Below, piece by piece: positions 49,201 to 60,488 of a stretch of DNA of 64,000 nt. Each line of letters starts with the position of its first letter. Position 1 is the stretch's first letter. The stretch is taken from the NCBI GenBank assembly GCA_032622095.1, contig CP136066.1, forward strand, positions 132,463,917-132,527,916. The letters run 5' to 3'. The notes beneath the pieces were generated by a model, which saw nothing but the letters and a program-made list of their open reading frames with translations, ran no database searches and was not told the DNA's origin. The position numbers and the translations under genes are program-made. Origin of the DNA: Siphonodentalium dalli. Lineage: Eukaryota > Mollusca > Scaphopoda > Gadilida > Siphonodentaliidae.

Positions 49201-50098
49201 TGAAAAAGAACAGCCATGGGTCCCGATTTGTTTTTTCTTAAATTAATCGAATTTTAATTGTTTTTTTAAGTATCAAATTTCACGCTATATACTGGCTGAA
49301 ATATCAAACTATTGGAAAATACATCTACACCTACCACCATCAAAACAACCTGTTGCTACGGCCTTGGTCATGGAGGGCATTGTTATATTCTTGTTCTAAC
49401 AATATTTCCATAAATGATTCTTTGGTTAATGACCTTACACGATCTGAACGAATATAGGAGAACAAATTGCAAACTGTACTCGGTAACTAAACTTGATCAG
49501 TATACTATGGTTGCAACAGAAAAGCAGTTGCCCCAAAACGTGCCACTGTTAACGAAAGGCAGCCAATCAACTAATCCATTTCGACTCTTGATTGAACAAC
49601 AAAAACTGTCCGCCGGGTCTGGTGGATTGCAACTAGATTCCGGGGTGTACAGGACTAACCGGACAGTATTTTCGAGGTGGGTACCTGCATCAAAAGATGA
49701 AATTTGGAATTTTGAGACAGTCCGTGAAAATACTCAAAATATGCATTTGTGGGGGGAAAACAGGCATTTCGACCGGTATATAGGTTGTTGCGACAGCTGT
49801 CTGCGATGAATGTGAAAAGTATGATTTTCTGGGATATTTTGGGGAAGAAATCGTCTCGCGGCGATGATTAAATGACATTTTTTCCGCGATCGAACAATGA
49901 CAACTGACTTAAATTGATCGTCGGTGTCCGAACATCAGCGAAGAAATATTCACTCACCTTCAGTTGGTCAGATATGCTATCCAAGCGTTTATTTTCCCAA
50001 AAAAACGTCAAAAAATGTCAACAAATATTTGTCGACAGATATTTCTCCACCTCGAAATCTACGACTTCCGGTTTTGGTTCGTGTCCGTTGATCCACTG
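46246..50098. mobile_element. E2: 3.85 kb element with 444-bp inverted ends, 3-bp CTG duplication
   Basis: The element is 46249-50095. The inverted ends are 46249-46692 and 49652-50095, 444 bp each and highly similar, beginning TGGATCAACGGACACGAACC. CTG is at 46246-46248 and 50096-50098. It inserted six bases from the end of E1. The interior (46693-49651) has no recognised transposase. A 151-codon + strand frame at 46970-47425 has one hydrophobic stretch and no similarity known to me. The perfect palindrome TGCGCTTAAGCGCA lies near 48165, with related words at 48230 and 48920. A segment at 48350-48540 resembles 37560-37745. Confidence 0.85.
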
Positions 50099-50100
50099 TG

Positions 50101-50131
50101 ATTAAAGGAGGAGAACCCAGTAAGCCCAGTG
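50101..50131 (-). mobile_element. LINE-B piece 3 (31 bp)
   Basis: This tiny remnant encodes ALGLLGSPP on the minus strand. It continues in frame through the ATTAA duplication into LMHYIHRRKL at 41320. It is recognisable only because it restores the frame across E1. Confidence 0.6.
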
Positions 50132-50517
50132 CCTATAAGTCCATAAGAAATGATCTCTACTCACAGTTAGAATTATATAAGCCGGGATTTTTACAATGGA
50201 AAGAAACTGACAAATTTATATTTATTATGAGTAACAATGACCCGAATGTCTGTTCGTTAATATGCCGTAAGATTAACTTATGTTTTAAACAAAGATCAAT
50301 GTTATCAGCCATGAATACATAAAGGCTCACACCCGCGAAATTATCACCCGATCTGCTACCAAGGGTGTCATATCATAACATATTGTTGTATCTATCTTGT
50401 GTATATGTATTTTTGTGTTCTCTTATTTCATGTTTCAATGTCATTATGTACATGTATTTCTGCAACCTGTCCACATTTGGATGTCTATATTGCAATAAAG
50501 TTATCTATCTATCTATC
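50132..50517 (+). mobile_element. LINE-C: 3' end of another LINE, with AATAAA and (TATC)n tail
   Basis: The + strand frame to the stop at 50320-50322 looks like the extreme C-terminus of a LINE ORF (FIFIMSNNDPNVCSLICRKI). About 170 bp of 3' UTR, AATAAA at 50494-50499 and a TATC repeat to 50517 follow. It lies in the opposite orientation inside LINE-B, which explains why the LINE-B frame stops at the GATA repeat. The left limit is approximate. Confidence 0.65.
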
Positions 50518-51210
50518 GGTTCGTGTTCTCATGTGGAGCACCTTCGATGCGGTCACATTCTGTATTTGTTAGCCCACATAATATTTCGCTTCCATATAGG
50601 CCTTTGGGAATTATAACTGAATTGTAAATTTTAAGGGAGCTCATTAGTGTTATTCCGCCTCCATAAATACAAATATTTGACAGTGCAAAGTATGTTTTCC
50701 TCATTTTGGAGCAGATATATTCAACAAAACATGCTCTAAAGTTATGTTTTCTGAGAGGGATACCTATATAAGTCAGTAACGCATTCAGCTTCATCCACTC
50801 GATGTGTACCAAGAAACCAGTTTGTTGTGCGCTTTAGTGCCGCGGTTTTTGATTCATTGAATACTGTGACATGTGTTTTAGACGGGTTATATTTATACCG
50901 CCACTTTGCACTATATTGCATGCAAACGTCAATTAAGGACTGCAACCAGAAGCGGTCAGCGACAGCAGAACCATATCATCGGCGTGTGTCGGACAGCAGA
51001 ATTTCGCATCCTTCATGATGAAACCATAAACTGAGTTATTAAGCTCGCACAATAAGCTGTCAATGCATAAGGTATAAACAAGTGGTGCAAGGGTACTACC
51101 CTGCCTTGCTCCTTGCAACATTGGTGTCCAGCGTGAATTGCAGTTTTGGAAGCGAGTGCAGCAATGCATATCATTAAGTAGCTTTGAAATAATTGCTGAA
51201 TGTGCTTTTC
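50518..51210 (-). mobile_element. LINE-B piece 2: RT palm and thumb, decayed
   Basis: On the minus strand it encodes QGARQGSTLAPLVYTLCIDS, then a damaged catalytic box THADDMVLLS (normally YADD), WRYKYNPSKTHVTVFNESK and the thumb YGSEILCGLTNTECDRIEG. Frameshifts separate the segments. The first residues continue the frame broken at 52679 (FEK). Confidence 0.75.
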
Positions 51211-51245
51211 TATGGGGCGCCATCCCTGCAAATATTCGTTTTCGG

Positions 51246-51972
51246 AGATATCTCCTTAGATCCAAGCAGATATCTGCTCGCATTATGGAGATATGTCCTC
51301 GGTTTCAAGGAGATATCTGCTTGGAATATGGAGATATCTCCTCGGAAATATTTTCAAGGAGATATCTCCTTGAAACCAAGGAGATATATCCATAATGCGA
51401 GCAGATATCTGCTTGGATCCAAGGAGATATCTCCTTGGATCCAAGCAGATATCTGCTCGCATTATGGAGATATCTCCTTGAAATATGTTCAAGGATATAT
51501 CTCCTTGGATCCAAGCAGATATCTGCTCGGATTATGGAGATATCTGCTTGAAAAATATTTCAAGGAGATATCTCCATATTCCGAGCAGATATGTGCTTTC
51601 TCCATAATCCAAGCAGATATCTTCTTGGAATATTTTCAAGGAGATATCTGCTTGGAATATGGAGATATCTCCTTGGGTCCAAGGAGATATCTCGTTGAAA
51701 ACTATTTCAAGGAGATATCTCCATAATCCGAGCAGATATCTGCTTGGATTATGGCGATATCTCCTCGGTTTCAAGGAGATATCTCGTTGGAAATATTCCA
51801 AGCATATATCTCGTAGTTGCGAGGAGATATCTCCTAGGATCCAAGGAGATATCTCCATAATCCAAGCAGATATCTCCTTGGATCCAAGGAGATATCTCCA
51901 TAATGGACCATATTCCAAGCAGATATCAGGCTCAGCTAGGAATTGCAATTCCAAGGAGATATCTCCTCGAAA
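51246..51972. repeat. array of ~31 GATATC-centred palindromes, 21-28-bp units
   Basis: Two main unit types alternate irregularly: AAGGAGATATCTCCTTGG and AAGCAGATATCTGCTTGG. Each is a dyad centred on GATATC and joined by GATCC, GCATTATG, AATATTTTC or similar linkers. Most units are 21-22 bp and a minority 27-28. Two more units stand alone at about 52612-52645 beside the right end. Confidence 0.93.
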
Positions 51973-52104
51973 CTATGAACTACGCAGTTTAGTAATCTAC
52001 TGGCTTCCCACTTATGGACCTACTCCCCCACTCAATCACCAGTTCTCTGTAATTTTGATCTACCGTATGTACTGTCTTCCAGAGTAGCTGACCAACACTT
52101 GATT

Positions 52105-52208
52105 AACATATGTATATATATGTGTATATGTATATGTATGAGGGTGTGTATGTGTGTGTATATCTATATGTATGTGTATGTATGTATATGTGTGTATGTG
52201 TATGTATG

Positions 52209-52254
<46 letters not shown>

Positions 52255-52290
52255 CGTATATGTATGTGTGTATGTATATGTATATTTATT
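52105..52290. repeat. TG/TATG/TA compound microsatellite
   Basis: Mixed GTATGT and GTATAT repeats with a pure TA run at about 52213-52244. It is located inside the palindrome element. Confidence 0.92.
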
Positions 52291-52678
52291 TATATATGAA
52301 GAAAATACCCCTTTGACAAAACCCTGCTCCAACATCAGTTAAGACGAACCAAAAATCACATAAACCCCACCAAATGTTATAGCTATCAAATCATCCATAA
52401 CCCATATATAGCAATATGCTCTGGAAGGCACTACACCAATCACCATAAAATCACAAAATCTTGCATGTAAATATGTTCAGCTGTCATCTTGTAAACATTT
52501 TGTATCTAAATCGATTGTATTGGGAGAGGGGCTTCATAAGTTGAAAAAACTTGTGCTCCGATCCCTTTTGTATTATATGCAAATAAAATACGTTTCAAGT
52601 CAAGTCAACCGAGGAGATATCTCCGAATTACGAGGAGATATCTCCGAAAACGAATATTTCCAGAGATGGCGCCCCATA

Positions 52679-54458
52679 CTTTTCAAATAGCTGATAAAGC
52701 AAACCGTTGATCCACACAGTGTCCAACGCTTTTCATACGCCCAAGAAGCAGGCAAATAACATACTGTGTCTCTCGGACGTATAGGAAATGCATTTGGTCA
52801 CCAAAAATTATGTCATAGAACAACTGACCTCACGCTGAAACCCGTTTTGCAAAGGATGAGGCATCATGAGGCGTTATCAATGAAAGCGTATAAAGCTCAA
52901 GTCTTGTGAGAATTTGTTTTTCGAATAATTTGTATATGACAGGCAGCAGTGTTATTGCTCGGTAATTGTCAAAAGAGTCTTTAGGTTTAGAACCATCTTT
53001 ATGTAGAGAAAAAACAACCCCCTTCTTTGCTGCATGTGGAATATACTCCAACTTTAAAAAATGATTGAAGAGACAACTCAGTGATTCGACTAAGCGAGTA
53101 CCTCCATAGACAAGGTGCTCATATATAGTTGACCCCATCAAGCCCCGATGCCTTACTTAAATTAAGGTGTTTATATAAAGACGTTATTTATGTTGAAGTT
53201 ACAGGAAAAGCAATAAGAGCGTCTAAAGGGCTAGATGAGGAGCGAGTCGATTCCATTTCTACAAATTCATTTACATAGTCATAATGGGACTCATCGAATG
53301 ACGGGTCCGTTAAGGGAACCGAGCAGATACCAATATAATAATCACCCATGCCTCGGCTATCTCGTGCGCATCCCTGATGAGGTTACCATTATATTTGAAA
53401 AACGAACCAGAAAGAGTTCCAAGCTTTTTGCGTTTTGCATTAAACAGTCTGAAAGAAAAGTGTCTTGATCAGATTCTGCACATTCATCAATGCTGTTATT
53501 GAACGACTGAAGATACTGTTTAGATGCTCTGCGATAATCACGTCTAAAATTACATTTAGCGTTTTTGTAGTTGGCATATATAAGCCAGTAGGATCATTGA
53601 TCGGTTTAGTGGCTGCTATCCAAACTGACCGGTGATATCTCATATTTTGATGAAGTGATTTGAGATGTTGGGACCAAAATGGCTTCAAACACTTTTTGAA
53701 ACTCTTGCGAGTGACATTGTTTTGTGCTGATTTGTTTATAGCTTCAATAATATTGCTATAGAATGACTCCAAATCACTTCGGTTAGCTACAACACTCCTA
53801 TTCTTAGGAAGAGAAGATTCCAAGTCAGATTGATAGCTTGCTTGTGACCAAGGTTCGTGACGAAATTTCTTCCAGTTTAGCATTGGACGACCATCAACTA
53901 AAATTGGCGGTTGATGAACTGACATTAAGGCATTGATTCTGAGTAATATAGGTCTGTGATTTGACACGTCTAATGCATCATCGTCATCTAAAACTTGACA
54001 ATCAGTGATGAGGTCAGTTACAGACTCGTGTATAACAAAGTGGTCTATTACCGACCCGCTACCTGGTAACCCCATAGAAGGCACATGAATTGCTCGAGGC
54101 ACAGCACATAGACGATTAGTGATGAACTATTCACGGAAATCAAACGTTTGCTGGCTAAGAAACATTGTAGGCATTCACCCCGTGAGTCCCCACGTTGAAG
54201 ACTGGCGTTGAAATCACCCATGAAAATGACAGTCCCCAGCTTACCTTATGTGTGCCACAAGTCTTCGAGGATCTTGAAATAATCCCTAAACACTTCAATA
54301 GAGTGATTTATAGACGGCAGATAAACTTGAAAAATGTAGAAGTAGCTAGACCCATTGCTCATCTGAATACCAACTATCGGGCCATCTAAATCAAGTGGTG
54401 AAACTTTACTTCCAATCGTATCACGCCTCCACATTATACAAACACCACCGGAGTTTCT
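52679..54458 (-). mobile_element. LINE-B piece 1: endonuclease C-part, linker and RT fingers, decayed
   Basis: On the minus strand from 54434 it encodes an endonuclease segment (SYFYIFQVYLPSINHSIEVF), then the region with SVIDHFVIHE and DVSNHRPIL (the SDH-like end of APE endonucleases). A linker follows, then RT motifs FDNYRAITLLPVIYKLFEKQ near 52950. The pieces lie in different frames, so it is a dead copy. The 5' end is cut at 54458, where element B begins with TATGGGC. Confidence 0.8.
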
Positions 54459-54518
54459 TATGGGCGGCCATTCGGTCGGAAATTACATGAAATAAAAGTT
54501 AATGGTGGTTTGTGAAAA

Positions 54519-55145
54519 CAATAGTCTCTATTTTCAAACCAATAGTCGTTCTTGGATTCAATAAGAGACAGTTCCGTTTCAATAGCCATATTTTATTAAT
54601 CAATGGCAATCTATTTCAAACCAATAGACTCCATTTCCAAACCAATAATCGTTCTTGGATTCAATAAGAGACAGTTCCGTTTTAATAGATATAGTTTCGT
54701 CATCAATGTTGACTGATGCAAAATTAATGTTCTATTTTAATTTAATAGTATTCATTGTTCAACTAATATCTAATAACACACAATTGGTAAGATTCGCGCA
54801 TATTCAATAAACGTACATTCCGTTTCAAATTCAATAGCCATATTTTCTTAATCAATCAAGATATTTCAAACCAATCGACGATTTCCCACGAGCAATGATT
54901 ATCGTTATAAAACTAATAGACCTTGTCATTCTTATATTTAATAGATATAAATTATCACCAATGCAGAATTAATAACGTTCTATTTAAATTCAATAGGTTT
55001 CGTATTCGAATCAATATCTAATATCCGCTGCGGAATCAACTATTTCCGGTCAAACAAATCACTAAAAATGCAGAATTAATGTACAAGTCTACAGAATTAA
55101 TAGCTTCCGTTTACAAACCAATGAACAATTCCTGAATTAACGCTA
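54519..55145 (+). repeat. phased YAATR array, 21-bp period (element B)
   Basis: Cores start at 54519, 54540, 54559, 54580, 54601, 54622, 54643, 54662, 54683 and 54704, then continue to about 55145. It is the same array as in A, with units near the start that A's left arm lacks (spacers GCCATATTTTATTAAT and GCAATCTATTTCAAAC) but A's right arm keeps. Confidence 0.88.
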
Positions 55146-55606
55146 GGGGTGCTGGCCACCAATTTTGTTGAGTCACGTGACGGACCGCAAAATCCGTGAC
55201 GTCACCGTGCGATATCCCCCGCGATAAAAAAAATATTCTATTTCTCGCACATTTTCTCGTCAAAAACATGAAAATTGCGATGATATACGGAGTGTGGACT
55301 ATATTCTGCGTCTGTAGCATATACCGAAGATGCATTTGAGAGGTTGTTTTTAAATATTGACCCATATTACATGAAGCAGATTGCCGACGAAGATCCGAAG
55401 ATAGTCACGAAGACAGCTAGACAGAAATTCAGTGCCAACAATCATTGAATCGATCAAATTATACATCCAGACAACTATCAAATTATCAATGTCATTCATT
55501 GTTGACGACGATTGTCATAATATCTGACTGTTATTCAACTTATTCTACAAATGAAGAACCTAATTCTAAAAAAAATAAAATAAATAAAGCAACCGAATTT
55601 GAGGAC

Positions 55607-58562
55607 TGTATCTAGCGACATTACCTCCCTCGAGATGTCGCTCGTAAGCTGACTTCCGGTATTTAAAAAAGGCAACCCGACCATGGAACCGGAGCGGGAT
55701 GTTGCAATCTATGGAATCACATGACACTCGATCTTTATAGATCTTTTTGGTTTTCGCGATGAAACGAAAGCCGAATAAATAAGCTATCATTTAGTGTTCA
55801 AATAAACCACCGGGATCAATTAGAACCTGATAAAAGAATTTTTCGAAAATTAGGCGGACAAAGTAATTTGGTAAATCCGAACTTCACGTGGATAAAAAGT
55901 AATATTTGAGACAGATTTTTTTTATTTACCTGCTGCGCTCTCATCGGCCACGCGGAACAATCCGTGGTTAAAGTAAATGGTGTACCAAATTTTATAGCGG
56001 CTATAAATAGACAAATGAATTATATGGCAAGGGGGATAATTCACGGAATAGTTGTCACTTCCGCAATAGTTTAGAGATCTGAAGCAAAGCACGTTTTCGC
56101 GAACGGAACGCTTTTTACGAAGCAAAAGCTATAATAACAAAATATTTCACTTGTTTATTTTGTGGTAGGTGAAGCTAAACATTCGTAGTGTCTTTACTAC
56201 AACTCTTGCCCGCCATATCCTAGATCTACTTACATAGAGTTTCATATGTTGGATCTGTGTCGTCCCGGCCGGCAAGTCCTTTTATCTCCGATAATTGTGT
56301 GCGTCTTTCCAGTTTGGTCTGTCAGTTTCGAGTGCCGGCAGATTGGTTCGTGACCTTTGACATCGGTGACAAAGTCACCGGCGTCAGATGGCGACCAAAA
56401 GATGCTACAAATCCCCCAAGTTTTCAAACTAAGGCCCCCCTTTTAAGGACTAGGGTTTTCATGGGCCAGCTTGGGGTTTTATTTCCAATTAATATTATCT
56501 TTGTTAAAAATGTCAACCCCCCCCCCCCCCAAATACTCAATATCTTGCAAACTACTATAAATGTCCACCCCCCCCCCCCACAATTGACTAGAATTGACAT
56601 ATAAGAAATATATATAAAAATAAACATAAGCATTGGCACCTCCGAATGTCCCGTATCGGGACCCGCACAGGTCCCACCGACATTCCTACACATACAGCCT
56701 CCTAAATATGGAACCTGCTAACCTTTACACTCTGGAATAGCCTTCTGGGCTCACAGCTTCGGAGCCCACTTACCTTGATACTCGCACCATCTACCTCACA
56801 CATTGACCCATATGTGTATATACTACTATCCAGCTTTATCAGAAACGTTAACAGAGGTTTTGGACAGAATTTAGTAGGCTTTTGTGTATACCAGTAGAAT
56901 ATAAGCATTGCAGATAGGAAGATGTCAGAAATTAGTTATAACAATTATTCAAAAACACAAGCCTCCTATTTACAGGACATACTGGTATGCTGATTCCACA
57001 AGACATGGATCAACAAACCAAGAAAATTGCTATATCAACGGGGTATGGTGTACTCCATGACCCCAAAAATGTATGATATATACTATACACTAAACAAATG
57101 CATATACATTAGCAGATACGGTACATCTACTTGCATGCAGAAATATCTGTCGACACTAATTAATATACGTGTGAGGGCAAATAGTCCAACTCTGGGCCAT
57201 AGCCCACTTTCCACACCAAGCCACACTTATGCAGGCCTCATGTCAGAGCCATCTTTAAACATCCCATGGGACCTTATTTGGCATCACTCCATTGAGCAAT
57301 AGATGGTTGGTCTTTTAGCTTGTTGTAACGTGGTTCGGGTTCTTGTAATTACTTCTGGGTAGCGTGGATAATTATCTTTGCCCCAAACCTGAACGTTACA
57401 GGAAATGTATCAGTGGATTCTTGTATCTTGCTTCTTGAATAATCTGTTGTCTGTTCTTTACTGCTTGAGTCTGTGTCTTTGCTTGATCTCTCTTTGTGAA
57501 GCCTCTTAATCCCTCGTAGGACTATCAATATGTGAGCCCACAGAGTATCTTTAAGTGACCACAGACAAACAGTTACAAAGCAATGTGATTTATTAGAACA
57601 ATATCCAAGTTTCCACAGAATGATTCACATAGGAATGAAGATATGTTATCACCAAAGCTCTCTTGGGTCTCTTTCAGGTGAGTAGGAGCTAAAATGCCCA
57701 TAAAATAACTGTATCTTTCTGATTCTCAAACGGCCAAAGTATGACCAACAGCCAGCTAAATATGGCATAAATCAATCAATTAGGCAATTAGCCAATTGAT
57801 AACCAACAGCCAAAGGCAGGGGTGGCACTCCGAAATCCCATAAAGTCTTGACAAAATGCCCCCAATGGGTCTTTAAAAGTCAGGTAAAATACTGACACTA
57901 GTTCCTTGTTGACTGTCTATAAAGACTAATTCCGTTGGAGTGCCCCCGATATCGGGTCGGGTTTGTTTATATAGCAACACGACCCTTTCCCATGATGCAC
58001 CGCAAATGCGACCCTAAAAGCGACCCGATGAGAATGCGACCCTATAAACACGACCCATCGAGACGTGACCCGATAACACGACCCAGCGAGACGTTTGAAT
58101 CTGCCGGGGTAACATTCATGAGTGACATGCGATGGGCGGAGCTTAAAGAGTGTCCGCCAATCGCGTAACGAATAGATAAATAGTGAAGAAATATCACAAT
58201 AGATTGCCGATAAAATACGTTAATATGCTAAACAATTAGTGATAATTGAATAATAACTGGATGAATATGAATATTATTAACTTGATTTGCTGGGATATTA
58301 GATGTTGCATGTATATGACAATCAATGATGATTAAAGTGTAATTTGATGCGATGAAATTGGAGTGAAATGACACAAATTATGTGCATATATAAACTACGG
58401 AATCGGAAACGCAATAGAAGTGTTTCCGATGAGGAAATGTGCATCACAAATTATTACAGCCAATTAATCTAACAATGCCTAATATTATAAAACAATACAA
58501 ATGACATTTTACCAGAGGGGTACATCGTAGCTATGCTACATTGTCAACCCACAACAATACAT
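55607..58562. other. DNA inserted in element B, no gene recognised
   Basis: It contains C runs at 56518-56530 and 56567-56579, a GGTGACAAAGTCACC palindrome near 56365 and a cluster of CGACCC words (57975-58100). No ORF with known similarity was seen. Confidence 0.4.
57975..58100. repeat. cluster of CGACCC words
   Basis: About eight copies of CGACCC or its TGACCC variant lie within 125 bp, often followed by CGATGAG, CATCGAG or CAGCGAG. This is far more than expected in AT-rich DNA. Confidence 0.6.
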
Positions 58563-60488
58563 GTACCGTAAAATGGGGTGACTTTGCCACCAACGGGGTG
58601 ACTTTGCCACGTCACTGAGAAAAAGTTAAGAATTAACAGCTCAGCACCAATAACCAGATAGCAAAATGTTTCATATGTACTAATGATTTTACAAGTTCAG
58701 ATTGTATCACATGTGCCACAAAAATTGATGCATACAAATTCTGAAGGTCAAGGTCACCACGCGACCTTTATAGAACATTTTGGCAAATTTACTACATAAC
58801 TCCAAATTTGTAGGGTTTCTTCGTCACCAGCAATGATACACTCCTAAGGGAAAGTTCATGTTTATTGCTATTTGGTCTTGTTTCCGTGAATATATTTATT
58901 TTTTCCTTGTATTAGATTATTTAATCGTAATTTGGAAAAAAACTAATTTCCATGTAAGAATTGAAATCGCTCGGGGTCACTTTGCCATAGTGGCAAAGTA
59001 ACCCCGCATTGAATTAGAACAGAAAAATTTACAAGCCACATATATTTATATAGAATCTATCACTTTACTTCAGTTAATACTGTTATTAGTATGAAAACTT
59101 ACATCTTCATGTATAAAAATTTAGCATGGTATTTCCTAATAAGCCCTATTGCATAAAAACTGCAAAAAGCCTATAGATGGATATTTTTACCATTGAAGGC
59201 AATACCGTTTCGAACCAATAGAATACATGTATTTGTACCATTTTAGATTCATAGGTTTTATTCAGCCATGACTGTGGTGAACATTACGTTACTAAGGCAT
59301 AATCAAGCTCACAAATCTTCTCATTGCTTGGTAAACCTGTTGTTATGTGGATTTCAGTCATTGGGCAGTATTTCTAATACAGGTGAGGGGGGTGATATAT
59401 CTTATACCACAAAAACCATCGCGGTCACCCACCTCCACGCAAAAACATCTCTGATGTGTAATCACACCACTCCTCAAAGTTAATTCACATGTGTGTGCTG
59501 GTCACATACTACAGTATCAAACAATAGGACTAGAGTAAACATATGAATACAGGTGTAAAATAAAGTGATTCAAGTGATCATCACAGAATACTATGTATTA
59601 ATCCAGATGCCCAGCGACTATTATATGTACTGGATTAACTGTAATTATGGTCTATCACTCATTTACAAGGTATCGGTACCTTCATCACAACCTGAGCAGA
59701 TACATGTATATTGGTGAAATCACCACCACAATCCATTGTATTGGATGCAATCTGGAAAAACCTGTGACTTGAAATTCTTAGAGTATTTAGCTTAGGGCAT
59801 GCTTTTTTGTGACTTTTCAGTGATAACCAAGACGCTCTTGCGGAGTGAAGTTTATGACATCGTCCCATCAGTAGCATAGTTTTCTCCATGTGACACCAAA
59901 AACAGCCTATCCTAGTAGTTGTACAATATTAGCACATGTGTTATTTTGACAATTATGTGTTCTCTATATTTCGTAATCAAGATTATAAAGACATTTGTGA
60001 TGCAGACCAGACTGGACCACCCTAGCGTGGTCCAGTCCATTGACTAGGCAGTCCTGTCCGGTCCAGGCCATTCTGGTATGGTACCCTTGTAATGGAGTTG
60101 GACTGGTCCAAAGTGGTCTGGTCTACTTACATATGAATGAATTACCAATTTAGCAAAATCTATACATTATACATGTACTATACCAGGCCCATATAAAATG
60201 GACAATACATACATGTGGCACTGTTATTTTCAACACACATAGAAGCATACAGAGAATCGTACCGACATGTGGCAAAGTCACCCCAACCCATGGGGTGACT
60301 TTGCCACCCAACTTTTTCAGTACATGCTCTCATTCCAAACATACATGGACCATAACCACACATGAAATATATAGCATGAAGTTACCTGAGTTAAATGACT
60401 GTAGAACTGTTTTCTGAATTTAGCTTGTGACTGAATGCTACATAGAAATATGCCAAAAAGGTGGCAAAGTCACCCCGTTTTACGGTAC
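58563..60488. mobile_element. 1.9 kb element with GGGGTGACTTTGCCAC ends, GTAC flanks
   Basis: 58567-60484 begins CGTAAAATGGGGTGACTTTG and ends with the inverted CAAAGTCACCCCGTTTTACG, a 25-bp match with one difference. GTAC lies on both sides, but being palindromic it could belong to the ends. The end motif recurs inside: 58597-58611, an inverted pair at about 58973-59007, and another pair at about 60272-60308. No transposase ORF. Confidence 0.75.

Larger units (their letters stand above)
41316..50105. mobile_element. E1: element with CACAGAG ends and 5-bp ATTAA duplication, now holding LINE-A and E2
   Basis: E1 runs 41321-50100. It begins CACAGAGGCGTTATTTCGCT. Its right end is split by E2: ..AGCGAAATTACGGCTCTG up to 46248, then TG at 50099-50100. 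The inverted match is about 28 bp (CACAGAGSCGTWATTTCGCT..). ATTAA lies at 41316-41320 and 50101-50105. Removing E1 restores an open LINE-B frame, which confirms the boundaries. Excluding LINE-A and E2, E1 is only ~1.8 kb and non-autonomous. CACA ends with a 5-bp duplication recall Transib-type elements, but the assignment is tentative. Confidence 0.8.
51205..52684. mobile_element. 1.47 kb element made of GATATC palindromes, 6-bp CTTTTC duplication
   Basis: The element is 51211-52678. The left end TATGGGGCGCCATC continues into AAATATTCGTTTTCGG and the first GGAGATATCTCC. The right end is the inverted copy, about 45 bp with few mismatches. CTTTTC is at 51205-51210 and 52679-52684. Excising it restores the LINE-B frame (LLYQLFEK). 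The interior is a palindrome array (51246-51972), ~130 bp of plain sequence, a TG/TA microsatellite (about 52105-52290) and a further 300 bp of plain sequence. There is no real gene: long ORFs on both strands here are translations of the repeat. Confidence 0.9.

Noticed and set aside
51193-51954. Long overlapping ORFs on both strands (RRYLLGSKEIS-type proteins)
   Set aside because: They are translations of the GATATC palindrome array; a palindromic repeat with few stops is open on both strands.
52060-52342. Tyr/Thr/Ile/His- or Met/Tyr/Val/Cys-rich ORFs
   Set aside because: Translations of the TG/TA microsatellite.
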